DNA of 64,000 nucleotides from Cognatundibacterium rivi (GCF_018139565.1 NZ_JAGSPK010000001.1:806001-870000), one strand, 5' to 3'; counted from the first letter of the stretch, positions 1 through 7,945 are shown. Notes: generated by a model from the letters alone, not told the origin. Made by a program: numbers and translations.

Positions 1-91
1 TCATTAACTAACCTGTGATTTTTAGAAAATAGCGATGCTTGATTAAGGTAAGGTAAATTTGACACATCACAAAAGAATTATAGATGAGAAC

Positions 92-1117
92 TTATTTTGT
101 AGGACTAACAATTTTTCCTCTGCGTAAATAATGTCTTTTAGTGGTCTTGACACTATCGTGTCCAAGCAGATCACTTGCTGCCTGATCGCCGCGAATATCT
201 GAAGTATCATCGGCTGCCTTAGCTCTAAGGTCATAAAACCAGAAATTCTTAATTGCTTGTTCCATATCAGGATCGGATGCGATTGCTTTTCTTCTGGCTT
301 CAGTAAAGTGGTTACGAAGAACAGCAGGAGTCATTTTTTTTCCATGTTCATTAACAAGCAAAGCTGGGGTAAAAAATTTAAACCCTTCTTTTCGTTTGTT
401 AATGCGATTAATGGTTTGTTTTAATTTTCCAGAGATCACTATGCGCAAAGGCTGTTTCGTCTTTTCTTGCGCAATAAATAAATGTCCATCGATAATATCG
501 TCATCTGCCATTGAAAGTGCATCACCTGGGCGCTGGCCCGTCAGATAAGCTAAATCCATGGCATCGCGTAAAGGCTGGCTCGCTTGCTTGTAAACGACAT
601 TGAATAAATCATCTGAAACATAGACCATTCGTTTATCAAGAGCATGCCCGCGAATACCCTCGCAAGGATTTTGTGCATCCGTATATCCCCAGCCACGGGC
701 ATGATTAAATATGTTCGAAAACAATCTTTTACATCGATTTGCAGTCGTCGGTTTGTCACGATGTTTGTCTAAAAATTTCCGAATATGTACAGGCCGGATC
801 TGATCCAAAGGAGCAGTTCGAAAATATGCCTCGACGTGTTGAATATCGTACCTGAAAATTTTCTGAGTACTTTTTGCAAGCTTAGGGACTTCATTTTTTT
901 TATAGCGATCAATAGCATCACCAAATGTCGGTGCTTGAATTTTCTCAGTACTATTTAATTCAGCATATTTTGCCAGTGCACCAATGTAATCACTACCCAA
1001 CGGTATTTCCTTACGTGGCTTTCCACCTGTATCAAAAAAATAGTAAACAAGCTCGCCACGAATACGCTTGCGCATGTGAGGGGGCAAATTTAAATTAACA
1101 GACGGTTTTCTAGCCAT
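92..1117 (-). CDS. Phage tyrosine recombinase (integrase)
   Basis: Site-specific integrase of 341 residues that would integrate and excise the prophage. An N-terminal arm-binding and core-binding region (about 1-160) precedes the catalytic domain. Visible active-site residues are R196 (LTGQRPGD), K219 (QEKTKQ), R298 (FYDLRAKAA), H320 (LLGHDSV) and the nucleophile Y330 (KRHYLRR). The first position of the usual HxxR box is Y295 rather than His, so the box reads Y-D-L-R. The start directly abuts the stop of the DUF4224 gene (1118), suggesting co-translation. It is the last gene of the Rep-DUF4224-int run and lies against the left prophage end, as expected for an integrase acting at a tRNA attachment site. 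The family call is firm. Confidence 0.95.
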   Translation of the reverse strand: MARKPSVNLNLPPHMRKRIRGELVYYFFDTGGKPRKEIPLGSDYIGALAKYAELNSTEKIQAPTFGDAIDRYKKNEVPKLAKSTQKIFRYDIQHVEAYFRTAPLDQIRPVHIRKFLDKHRDKPTTANRCKRLFSNIFNHARGWGYTDAQNPCEGIRGHALDKRMVYVSDDLFNVVYKQASQPLRDAMDLAYLTGQRPGDALSMADDDIIDGHLFIAQEKTKQPLRIVISGKLKQTINRINKRKEGFKFFTPALLVNEHGKKMTPAVLRNHFTEARRKAIASDPDMEQAIKNFWFYDLRAKAADDTSDIRGDQAASDLLGHDSVKTTKRHYLRRGKIVSPTK

Positions 1118-1318
1118 TTACTCTTCCGGTGGATTCCATTGCTCAATAACTTGTTTTTCTTCTTTTCTGCCTTCGATTGCAGCAACCGGAACAACTGGTT
1201 TTCCGCATGCGTTTACAAAGAATTTGATTCCCATTTTCCGAAGAGCTTCTATCTGCTTTGATTTGACTTTTCTACCAGTCAAAATAGCCAAGTCATTTGC
1301 TTGCAAAAATGCACTCAT
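1118..1318 (-). CDS. DUF4224-type small phage protein
   Basis: Small protein of 66 residues with the pattern of DUF4224: an N-terminal Ala/Leu helix (FLQANDLAILTGRK), a central 'QIEALRKMGIKF' segment and a C-terminal 'GKPVVPVAAIEG' strand. Members of this family are usually found next to phage integrases, and this one lies between Rep and the integrase with no gap to the latter. I chose the ATG at 1318 because the longer reading to 1360 overlaps the end of rep and the family homology begins at MSAFLQ. The function is not established. The shape suggests a small DNA-binding, excisionase-like or regulatory partner of the integrase, but that is inference. Confidence 0.8.
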   Translation of the reverse strand: MSAFLQANDLAILTGRKVKSKQIEALRKMGIKFFVNACGKPVVPVAAIEGRKEEKQVIEQWNPPEE

Positions 1319-1329
1319 AAGGTCACCGT

Positions 1330-2211
1330 CTAAATTGTTGGTGCGGTCGCTACCCAGCACACGCCGAGCGCCTGATTCGAGAAGAAGGTCATGCCATCGT
1401 TGTTATGGTCAGCCGCCAATTGCATGACGTGAGAGAACGCTGCAAACGCATCAGTGCCGTAAGGTAATTGGTAGTAATTTTTTTCTGGAACACGAATGCC
1501 CCGTGAAGACCAATAGCGTTTTTTGTTCAAGTCGTGAGTTTCCATATCTTTGGATATGTACTTGCTGATGTAGCCAGCCAACTTATGCGCACCATGTTTA
1601 CCGAAACCAAATTTATTCGGGTCTCGGACATTGATTTGACCGCCCGGCTTTCCGTCTTCAGTCAAACCAACGATTTTTTGCCATATATAGCGAATTAGTT
1701 GGTAGAACTGGCGACCGTGCACAGCGACGTGTATATGAAATGCGCCACGTTCCTGGCGTTCAACCGTCGCCACATAGTGAAACTGTTTGTATTTAGCCAT
1801 GCGGCGCCTAAACGAATCCCAATCCTTCAAGAGTCTATTCCAATCCATCATATTCTCTCGATAAGTAAGAGTGATCATGCGATCAGCGGAAATCGACTTA
1901 CACCGCAGCCGTACAGCCTGTTTGGCACGTTTTGCGCTATCCTCGTTGTTCTGCTCTTTCTTTTCTGAATCACCGCGCTTGGCGCGGTTTTGATTTGGTA
2001 GCGCGCCTTTTATACGCACAAAGCGTGAAGCGCTGATTTCCCGCTGACCATCTGCAAACTGCCTGTCATGTACAATCCATGTGGTTCTCAGTACCGGACC
2101 GTCATCCAGTAGCCAATTTGCGGTTTCATCGTCAGTTGCAGGGCGACAGTCTTCAAAATCGAATTCAAAATCGTTGATAGAACTAATTGAATCATCTATA
2201 TTGCTAATCAT
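1330..2211 (-). CDS. Rolling-circle replication initiator (HUH endonuclease, gII-like)
   Basis: Rep protein of 293 residues that would nick the phage plus-strand origin and start rolling-circle replication. The HUH metal-binding motif is visible as H159-I-H161 in GAFHIHVAVHG. The catalytic tyrosine motif is Y214-x3-Y218 in GYISKYISKD, the two-tyrosine arrangement of several phage and plasmid Reps. A lysine-rich linker (about residues 75-100) precedes the nuclease domain. It is transcribed leftward from the structured intergenic region 2212-2683, where its origin is most likely to be, and is followed after 11 bases by the DUF4224 gene. The start is weakly supported (GGAG about 12 bases upstream), but no better start is seen. 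Confidence 0.92.
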   Translation of the reverse strand: MISNIDDSISSINDFEFDFEDCRPATDDETANWLLDDGPVLRTTWIVHDRQFADGQREISASRFVRIKGALPNQNRAKRGDSEKKEQNNEDSAKRAKQAVRLRCKSISADRMITLTYRENMMDWNRLLKDWDSFRRRMAKYKQFHYVATVERQERGAFHIHVAVHGRQFYQLIRYIWQKIVGLTEDGKPGGQINVRDPNKFGFGKHGAHKLAGYISKYISKDMETHDLNKKRYWSSRGIRVPEKNYYQLPYGTDAFAAFSHVMQLAADHNNDGMTFFSNQALGVCWVATAPTI

Positions 2212-2244
2212 TGATGCAGCTCCAAGGTAAATGCGTCAATCAAG

Positions 2245-2279
2245 GAGACGAACACTTGCAGGTGTTGCGTCTCTTTTTT
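2245..2279 (+). terminator. Plus-strand intrinsic terminator upstream of rep
   Basis: An inverted repeat GAGACG-A-ACAC / GTGT-TG-CGTCTC (2245-2273) is followed by six T residues (2274-2279). In this orientation it would stop rightward transcripts that run antisense to integrase and rep, for example read-through from the tRNA gene predicted left of the window. In the other direction it is a leader hairpin of the rep mRNA. The stem has a small internal mismatch. Confidence 0.55.
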
Positions 2280-2483
2280 ATTCTCTAAACAGTTTTAGAG
2301 AAAAGGGGTAAATAACTTGTCTCAGCGAACGTTAAGTATCTTGTTTTCCGTTAAGTGTCCCTAATACAAGTTTAGGCGCGCTCCGCGCGCTTCCGTCCTC
2401 GCTGTCGCTGCGGGCGTTGCGCTGCTCACTGCGCCTCACTGCAACGTCAAAAACTTCAAACAATACTGTGCGATCTCCCCGCG

Positions 2484-2593
2484 CTTAAACATGCTTGTTT
2501 GCGGGATACGCTGTTCGCTTCGCGAAGGTCTACCGACCCGGCAGCTACCGCAAACATCGGACGATAAAACTGTCCGACCGCTTCATGTTTAAG
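2484..2593. repeat. Nested inverted repeat (about 110 bp) in the phage intergenic region
   Basis: The outer arms CTTAAACATG (2484-2493) and CATGTTTAAG (2584-2593) are perfect complements. Just inside, TGTTTGCGG (2496-2504) pairs perfectly with CCGCAAACA (2548-2556). A third dyad, TCGGAC / GTCCGA (2557-2577), lies between the inner arm and the right outer arm, and the palindrome CTTCGCGAAG lies in the central loop. The whole can fold into a branched cruciform in single-stranded phage DNA, the form expected of a packaging signal or complementary-strand origin. Confidence 0.75.
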
Positions 2594-2683
2594 AAATGCC
2601 TATTTCGTTATTTCACCGCCGAATGGTCTGCATTACTTAATGCTCCGCCACGGACTCGGCCTGAATACCGCGCACGGCTTCGA

Positions 2684-3991
2684 TTACCTCATTGAACTTT
2701 CCAAACTAATTTTTGAGACCTGTAGCAACAGCAAAATCTCCGTTCTCGATCCTGTATTGTTTTTCGAATGCAGGAATTGAGGCAGGAACGGCAGGCCAGA
2801 ATGCGTGTCGGTATTCTTATCTTGTGTAAGACCGCCAATGAGCACCAGCTCACCATCGCTAATACTCACGGTCGTTGATAGTTGGCGTTTCGTGAGCGTC
2901 GGAGAATTATTAACGCCGGTTTCTGTTTTGGCGAAATCACTGATCTGTTGATCGATGGTCATATCGACCGTGGACTCTCTGACGGTTGGAGACAAGCTCA
3001 GAATGACACCAGAAGATCGATACTCGACGGATTGAACGGGTTGAGAGCCGTTTTGAGAATAGGTAACAGCACCGAGTGTAGGCACGTCCTGACCGACAGT
3101 GAAACGTGCTTGTGCGCCGGATTTAACGCGAACCTGTGGCGTTGATATCGCCTTGAATCGGGTATCCCCGGATAGCGCAGAAAATGCGGAATCGATACTC
3201 GCAGATTTGATCGAAACCGAATCGGCCAGTGTTGATCCGCCACCAATGGACAAGCCCAGTTTTCCACCTAAGACATTGAGCGCAAGGCCAAATGCCGAAC
3301 CTTCAGAATTTCCGGTTGTGACCTCATAGACGACTGCTTTCACGACGACTTCACCAGTAGCAGTATCAACCTGTGGAAGGATTTTATTTAACTTGGCCAG
3401 TTCATCTTGCGTACCTTGAAAAACGAGCGTATCGCTGTCCTGGTCAATCATTGCAGCGGCAGATCCCGGCGGCGCATCACTCGGACTGCTTTTAGCACTG
3501 ACCGGTGCACGTACTGTCCGGTTGACGGTAAAGCTACCGGCAGTAAATAACGGCGTCAACAATCCAGTGAGATAAGACACCTGCCGATATCTGGGGTGAT
3601 ACACCAGTACATCTAATGCGGGGGCGGTTGTTTGCACTGGCTTTTTTACCGTCACGTAATCGACACCATGACGTGACTCGATACTGATCTCCAGTGAATC
3701 CAGAAAATTTTGCCAGAAGGTTTTAAGGTCGCCGGTACTGGCATCAAACCGGAATGACACCAGACGTTCGTCCCTCAGCACGGCGGGATCAATGACGTAA
3801 GGCTGCTTCAAGGCTTCCAGATAAACGAGACTGATGATCTGCGCGACATTCACTGACTGAAAATCAAATTTGATTGCCGCCTCATTTGTAGATGTGCCGA
3901 TCGACACTGGCCGCAATTTTTGCGGTGAACTGGGCGCGGCATGGACACCAGCCACAAACAGCAAAGGGAGTAATCCGAAAAGACGTTTCAT
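2684..3991 (-). CDS. Phage-encoded secretin (pIV-like outer-membrane export channel)
   Basis: Outer-membrane secretin of 435 residues through which virions would be extruded. It starts with a Sec signal peptide (MKRLFGLLPLLFVAGVHA, cleavage after the Ala about residue 18). Short N-domains follow (FDFQSVNVAQIISLVY, then 'VLVYHPRYRQVSYLTGLL'), and the C-terminal secretin domain has typical blocks: 'PQVRVKSGAQARFTVGQDVP' and later 'GELVLIGGLTQD'. A Ser/Pro-rich stretch near residues 160-180 is probably a linker. The start overlaps the zot stop by ATGA (3988-3991), so the two are probably translationally coupled. Many inoviruses borrow a host secretin; this one carries its own. The family assignment is firm. 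Confidence 0.93.
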   Translation of the reverse strand: MKRLFGLLPLLFVAGVHAAPSSPQKLRPVSIGTSTNEAAIKFDFQSVNVAQIISLVYLEALKQPYVIDPAVLRDERLVSFRFDASTGDLKTFWQNFLDSLEISIESRHGVDYVTVKKPVQTTAPALDVLVYHPRYRQVSYLTGLLTPLFTAGSFTVNRTVRAPVSAKSSPSDAPPGSAAAMIDQDSDTLVFQGTQDELAKLNKILPQVDTATGEVVVKAVVYEVTTGNSEGSAFGLALNVLGGKLGLSIGGGSTLADSVSIKSASIDSAFSALSGDTRFKAISTPQVRVKSGAQARFTVGQDVPTLGAVTYSQNGSQPVQSVEYRSSGVILSLSPTVRESTVDMTIDQQISDFAKTETGVNNSPTLTKRQLSTTVSISDGELVLIGGLTQDKNTDTHSGLPFLPQFLHSKNNTGSRTEILLLLQVSKISLESSMR

Positions 3992-5085
3992 TTTGCGACT
4001 GTTCCCGTCGCTTGTGATTGTGTTTGCGTTGCTGGCTGATTATTCGCACCTGACCAGCGTGTAACTCGTTCGCCATCGATGTCACCAATGGCCGTTGCAC
4101 CTTTGCCGTGAAACATGGACGGGGATTCCAGCCGCAGACGACCAGCAGGATTGGCGACAATCACCCAATGTATGTCGGCCATATCCAACTGGCCAACGAT
4201 CTTCCAGCTATCAGAAAAGCCGCTTACTGCGCTTTGTGTAGTCTTAGTCGAATTGGATGGTTCGTTCGATTTAGCTGGTTGCGCAGCAGTAGTCGAAGAT
4301 GTTGCAGTAACTTTATGTTGTTTCGGATCTGGATGAAAAAATTTCCAGGCATTTGTTGCCGCGATCGTCATCATTACAATCGTTCCGACTGCAAAAAACC
4401 AAAGCCGTTTATTTGCCAAAATGTTTTGTCGGCTATCAATCGCTTTCTCCATACCTTGCCCACCGGTATAGCTTTGATACAACGGGAAAATCTCAGCGTT
4501 GTATTTCTTCTGGCGATCATCAATGCGCGTTTTGGCGTTCAGCTTCCAGCCTTCATAAATTTCCACCCGATAGCGCTTTGAGAAACCCAGAGATTTGTGC
4601 TTGTGCATCTTGAATGCGAATTCAATGACGTTTTTAACTGAGCGATGCAGACCGGTGATGTCTTGCGTCATCAGTACCACGTCGCAGGCGACTGCTGTAT
4701 CTGGATGGATATAGTGGCGGTGCATGCGAAAGAACTGCATGTGTTCATGACTCAGTTTGCCGCTATCTGTTCCCCAAAAACGCCATGCTTCATCGATTGC
4801 GACTAAGTTTCCACCTTTGACGATGGAGTCTAATTCTGGTTTTTCTTCGTCGGGAAAAAACTGTGGTTGCATGATGCGATCATTTTCTATATGAATGATC
4901 TCGCCTAATTTTTTTGGGTCAGCATCGCGCTTGTTGACCAGGTATTCATGAATCCGGTCTTCATTGATACCTGCCACATTGGTGACAACACGACGGCCAT
5001 GAGCAACAGCATCCAGAATGACGGATGAAACGACCTCGTAACTTTTACCTGAACCTTGCAGGCCAACGTATGCATTGATCGCCAT
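3988..5085 (-). CDS. Zot-family inovirus assembly ATPase (pI-like)
   Basis: Inner-membrane assembly protein of 365 residues. The N-terminal Zot/pI ATPase domain starts at once with a Walker A, GLQGSGKS (residues 8-15), and has the aromatic-rich segment 'LVAIDEAWRFWG' typical of the family (Walker B-like). A single transmembrane helix lies near residues 228-247 (LWFFAVGTIVMM...), leaving a C-terminal periplasmic tail rich in Ser, Thr and Gln. It should drive virion extrusion together with the secretin encoded directly downstream, which overlaps it by four bases. The Zot name comes from Vibrio phage CTX. Nothing here supports a toxin role; virion assembly is the safe reading. Confidence 0.95.
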   Translation of the reverse strand: MAINAYVGLQGSGKSYEVVSSVILDAVAHGRRVVTNVAGINEDRIHEYLVNKRDADPKKLGEIIHIENDRIMQPQFFPDEEKPELDSIVKGGNLVAIDEAWRFWGTDSGKLSHEHMQFFRMHRHYIHPDTAVACDVVLMTQDITGLHRSVKNVIEFAFKMHKHKSLGFSKRYRVEIYEGWKLNAKTRIDDRQKKYNAEIFPLYQSYTGGQGMEKAIDSRQNILANKRLWFFAVGTIVMMTIAATNAWKFFHPDPKQHKVTATSSTTAAQPAKSNEPSNSTKTTQSAVSGFSDSWKIVGQLDMADIHWVIVANPAGRLRLESPSMFHGKGATAIGDIDGERVTRWSGANNQPATQTQSQATGTVAK

Positions 5086-5089
5086 TGCG

Positions 5090-5404
5090 TTATCCGATCA
5101 CTGGAATACGGCGAATGATGAAGCGTGTCACATAAGCCGAGAGCACCATGCTGACACCCATAGAAAAATTCATCAGATCAAGAAAATACCAAACAGAACT
5201 GGGGATGCTGGCGAGCGCATTACTCAACGCAGATGCCTTACTTGATCCCGAAAAAAATCCGTACGAAGTCAGTACAGGAACAAACTCTCTGACCACGAAA
5301 TAAATCCCAAAAAACACAACGAACTTGACGACGACAGAGCGGAGTACAAAAGCGAGAACACTCTGCAACGCCGATAAAAGAATTCCAAACAATGCAGCAG
5401 GCAT
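5090..5404 (-). CDS. DUF2523 minor coat protein (gVI-like)
   Basis: Hydrophobic protein of 104 residues with about three membrane segments (residues 5-35, 40-60 and 75-95). Its size, its position between the pIII-like gene and zot, and the pattern 'MPAALFGILLSALQSVLAFVL ... MNFSMGVSMVLSAYV' match the DUF2523 family. That family occupies the gVI slot in many inoviruses and would sit at the virion tip and help release. It is spaced only seven bases from the pIII-like stop and four from zot, within one operon. Confidence 0.85.
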   Translation of the reverse strand: MPAALFGILLSALQSVLAFVLRSVVVKFVVFFGIYFVVREFVPVLTSYGFFSGSSKASALSNALASIPSSVWYFLDLMNFSMGVSMVLSAYVTRFIIRRIPVIG

Positions 5405-5411
5405 AACAACC

Positions 5412-6962
5412 TCACGCAGACAATAAAATTAAGATACTGACGAGCATCCAGACCACGATCATGATGGAACCAATTGCCAGCCGGTGTTGTTCTGCGAGTG
5501 TGCAATGTGAATCCATCGTGATCGTTTTGCCGAATACGTCAAATTGTGGTTTCGGGCATCCACTCGCATGCTGTGGTGCTTGATAATTCTTCAGCTCTGG
5601 AAAAAGGGTGAACAGCGGATACAGAATTTCCAGAGCGCCCGGCGTAGTTTCCAGCGTAGGTGCTGCGATGTTGGGATTGGGACCAAGATCTACACGCGGC
5701 ACATTCACGATATTGACGTTATAAATAGCGTTCGGATCTGGTGTCGGATTGGTTGTCGGATTCGGGTTAGGATTTGTCGTTGTGCTCGTTACCGAAATAG
5801 GAACGGTTGACGTATTCGGTAAGCTTGCGGGCGCGAGTAAATCATTGAGTGATGGCATGCTGGTTGGATTCTCTGCCTGCCAAGTCGCAACATCTGTTGC
5901 CGTCACCGGCTGAGTCGCACTATAAGGTAGCCCTTGATAGCCCGGCTGTGCTGCGGCGTTTTTCCAAGCTTGATCGGCAATTCTTGCAACAGTATCGTTA
6001 GATAATGGTTGCGTCTTTGCACTCTGGGCAATGTCTGGATATGCTTCATCAAGGCTCTTATAAGTTCGGCTGCCCTCAACTTGTCCGATGTCAATCGCGG
6101 AAGTAGTCGAATCCCAATTCGATGTTCTGGAGGATGAAGTGCATGAACCCGAAATGCAATTAGTCGTCGTGGTGTATGTCGCTACAAGCTTGAAAGAACC
6201 ATTATCAGAGTAAGCAAAAGATGGGCGTGTAACCCAATTCCAGGTGATGTTTTGTGTGCTATCGGAAGTGGTTTGTGTCCAACTCTGACCGGCTTTGTGT
6301 TTTAAGATCGGAAAACTATCGATCAAATCCTGCAGGCTAAAAAAGACAACAAATGCCTGTCCTTGCGTGTTGTCGCCAATATTCGGATTCCATGTATAAG
6401 GGCGTGTCCCGGATGGCAATAATGGATATGCATAACAAAACTGGCTCTGAACACAGGACGCATCGCGATAAACTCGCAACCCCAGTGCCGCAAAATCGCT
6501 GTATCGGTCATTCGCAACAATTGATGGCGGCGTATAGGTAGGTGCTGCTACGCCTGATGTCGTTGAGATTACCAATCCGCCGTTTTGCAATGACAGTGTC
6601 GAGATACCAGCAACAATTGCAGCACCGACCGCTAATACGCCAAGTCCGCCAGCGACAGTGATCCATACCGGAGCGCCTGCAATGGCCAAACCAACACCGG
6701 CAACGGTTGATGCGGTGTTCACCGCGGTTAACGAAGAACTGACGCCCAATAGTGTTGTGGCAATCCTTGGATCATTGGCAGCAAAACCACGTGCAACAGC
6801 GACTCTTGTCAGTACGCCTGCAACCGCACGATTCATCACAAAATTTGCAGCCGGTGCTACGGGGAGTGCTTGAGAGGATGCTTGCTGCTGGAAAAGAATG
6901 GATGCGATGAGAAATAGGAAAAAGCACTTTTTCACCATCAACACGATGAAGAGCTTTTTCAT
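5412..6962 (-). CDS. pIII-like adsorption protein (tip attachment protein)
   Basis: Large secreted minor coat protein of 516 residues that would bind the host receptor. It has an N-terminal signal segment (MKKLFIVLMVKKCFFLFLIA), an Ala/Gly-rich hydrophobic region, and a long Ser/Thr-rich extracellular body with a cysteine pair in 'CVQSQFC' and another in 'CISGSC'. A low-complexity Asn/Pro/Thr hinge (around residues 400-420) and a C-terminal membrane anchor (MIVVWMLVSILILL) follow. This is the layout of pIII proteins; sequence similarity within the group is low, so position and architecture carry the call. I chose ATG 6962 because it overlaps the upstream stop as ATGA and starts a signal peptide; the longer reading to 7118 is a shadow of the upstream gene. 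Confidence 0.85.
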   Translation of the reverse strand: MKKLFIVLMVKKCFFLFLIASILFQQQASSQALPVAPAANFVMNRAVAGVLTRVAVARGFAANDPRIATTLLGVSSSLTAVNTASTVAGVGLAIAGAPVWITVAGGLGVLAVGAAIVAGISTLSLQNGGLVISTTSGVAAPTYTPPSIVANDRYSDFAALGLRVYRDASCVQSQFCYAYPLLPSGTRPYTWNPNIGDNTQGQAFVVFFSLQDLIDSFPILKHKAGQSWTQTTSDSTQNITWNWVTRPSFAYSDNGSFKLVATYTTTTNCISGSCTSSSRTSNWDSTTSAIDIGQVEGSRTYKSLDEAYPDIAQSAKTQPLSNDTVARIADQAWKNAAAQPGYQGLPYSATQPVTATDVATWQAENPTSMPSLNDLLAPASLPNTSTVPISVTSTTTNPNPNPTTNPTPDPNAIYNVNIVNVPRVDLGPNPNIAAPTLETTPGALEILYPLFTLFPELKNYQAPQHASGCPKPQFDVFGKTITMDSHCTLAEQHRLAIGSIMIVVWMLVSILILLSA

Positions 6963-7210
6963 GAAAATACTCCCTGAAACCAGTTGTAGGCTTTTACAAG
7001 TGCAACGGGTATTCCGATCAGTACAGAGAGAAATAAAATAACGAAGGCAATGTCTTTCCAGTACGCATAGATAAGTGCAAATGGTGTCAGCGCAGCATAT
7101 ACAAATGGTTCCCACCATTTTTTACAGCCTTCCATTGCAATTACGAAAACGAGAAAACAATAAGCTGATAACAGCAATATCGGTACGACTGAACTTAAAA
7201 AATTGGTCAT
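6959..7210 (-). CDS. Inovirus small membrane protein
   Basis: Hydrophobic protein of 83 residues with two to three membrane helices (about residues 8-27, 38-50 and 52-72) and a short cytoplasmic 'EGCKKWWEP' loop. It lies between the 29-residue membrane peptide and the pIII-like gene, with its stop overlapping the pIII start (ATGA at 6959-6962), so it belongs to the structural operon. I do not recognise a named family. A minor virion protein or an assembly helper is likely from context only. Confidence 0.75.
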   Translation of the reverse strand: MTNFLSSVVPILLLSAYCFLVFVIAMEGCKKWWEPFVYAALTPFALIYAYWKDIAFVILFLSVLIGIPVALVKAYNWFQGVFS

Positions 7211-7224
7211 GGCGCATTGTCCTG

Positions 7225-7314
7225 TTATTGATTATTGATGCCGTTCACCACCGCCCAGCCACATGCAATGCCCCAAGCGAAAATAATTAAGTACCAAAGC
7301 TCATTGATCGTCAT
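7225..7314 (-). CDS. 29-residue membrane peptide, candidate minor coat protein (gVII/gIX-like)
   Basis: A short reading frame, ATG at 7314 to TAA at 7225, encodes a peptide that starts MTINELWYLIIFAWG and continues through one hydrophobic helix to a polar end (VVNGINNQ). Filamentous phages encode such single-helix minor coat peptides of about 30 residues next to the major coat gene, and this one lies exactly there, between the coat-gene terminator and the next membrane protein. A GGAA lies 7 bases upstream of the ATG. It is too short for most gene finders. Confidence 0.65.
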   Translation of the reverse strand: MTINELWYLIIFAWGIACGWAVVNGINNQ

Positions 7315-7340
7315 GTTTTTTCCAAAAAAATTCGCAAGGG

Positions 7341-7373
7341 ATAAAAATAAAAAAGGGGCGGCCACCCCCTTTT
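7341..7373 (-). terminator. Intrinsic terminator after the major coat gene
   Basis: On the minus strand, AAAAGGGG and CCCCTTTT arms (7351-7358 and 7366-7373) enclose a short loop and are followed by a T-rich run (7341-7354). A partial terminator straight after the coat gene is a classic filamentous-phage feature that lets coat mRNA outnumber that of the downstream minor proteins. Confidence 0.85.
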
Positions 7374-7385
7374 CTTTGATCACGC

Positions 7386-7607
7386 TTATTTACCTTTGAT
7401 CATGCCTACTACGGTTTTTGCACCTTTGATCGCGATGTAGACACCCATCAGCGTGGCAGAAATCGCCATGATCGCCGTAATCACGGTGCCGAAATCAACG
7501 GCAGAAGTCAGTGTCGAAAAATCAGGACCTGTACCTGCTGCCATCGCAGAGCCAGAAACAGCAATTGCGCCAACCAAAGCCAAACCGCGTTGAATGTTTT
7601 TGTTCAT
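7386..7607 (-). CDS. Major coat protein (pVIII-like)
   Basis: Precursor of 73 residues. A signal peptide (residues 1-23, cleavage after A21-M-A23) precedes a mature protein of about 50 residues. That protein has the three zones of a filamentous coat: an acidic, mobile N-terminus (AGTGPDFSTLTSAVDFG), a hydrophobic helix (TAIMAISATLMGVYIAI) and a basic C-terminus (KGAKTVVGMIKGK) that faces the DNA. The gene is followed by a strong terminator (7341-7373). The assignment is very secure on size, charge layout and position. Confidence 0.95.
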   Translation of the reverse strand: MNKNIQRGLALVGAIAVSGSAMAAGTGPDFSTLTSAVDFGTVITAIMAISATLMGVYIAIKGAKTVVGMIKGK

Positions 7608-7654
7608 GTTGAAACTCCATGTTTAAAATACTGGGGAAGCGCCCAGTCGCACCA

Positions 7655-7942
7655 TCAACCCCGGCGTACCATGCCGAGAACTTGACCGATTCCGTGTGAT
7701 ACAAAATAGAGGCCAACAACCATGCTGAATGCCAACGACCACAGGCCGGACGCATAGGCATAGTCGAAATCTCCTAAAGCTGCATCGATATTGTTTTGCT
7801 GGCTAGGATCAAGCAGATAGGCTTGCACTTTGGTCGGTACATAAAACTGAGTCCCAACCTTTGGGCAGACTGCTTGCTGCGCTGTGCTTGCCGTTGTGGA
7901 CGGTGTGCAAACCAGCACTGATTGTGTTGATCCCTTAGCCAT
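7655..7942 (-). CDS. Small inovirus membrane protein upstream of the coat gene
   Basis: Protein of 95 residues with a Ser/Thr/Gln-rich N-terminal half containing two cysteines (C12, C26) and one C-terminal helix (LWSLAFSMVVGLYFVSHGIG) ending in basic residues. It lies between the ssDNA-binding protein (3 bases away) and the coat gene, the slot of minor coat or assembly proteins in Pf- and RSM-like inoviruses. No signal peptide is evident. The function beyond membrane or virion association is inference. Confidence 0.75.
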   Translation of the reverse strand: MAKGSTQSVLVCTPSTTASTAQQAVCPKVGTQFYVPTKVQAYLLDPSQQNNIDAALGDFDYAYASGLWSLAFSMVVGLYFVSHGIGQVLGMVRRG

Positions 7943-7945
7943 GAG

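Larger units (their letters stand above)
2212..2683. other. Phage intergenic region: probable replication origin and packaging signal
   Basis: There is no credible gene in these 472 bases between rep and the secretin. The region is unusually rich in dyad symmetry: TTCTCTAAA-CAGT-TTTAGAGAA (2281-2302), GCGCGC-TCC-GCGCGC (2376-2390), the palindrome CTTCGCGAAG (2518-2527) and TCGGAC / GTCCGA (2557-2577). There is also a direct repeat CGTTAAGT at 2330-2337 and 2349-2356. In filamentous phages the main intergenic region next to the replication gene holds the origins and the packaging hairpin, so this is the best location here. Which hairpin has which job cannot be told from sequence alone. Confidence 0.7.

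Noticed and set aside
59..84. Promoter TTGACA...TATAGA near the left edge
   Set aside because: The spacing between the two hexamers is only 14 bases, too short for sigma70.
3988..5085. Zonula occludens toxin as a virulence factor
   Set aside because: The protein matches the inovirus assembly ATPase family and sits in a full phage operon; the toxin name is inherited and unsupported here.
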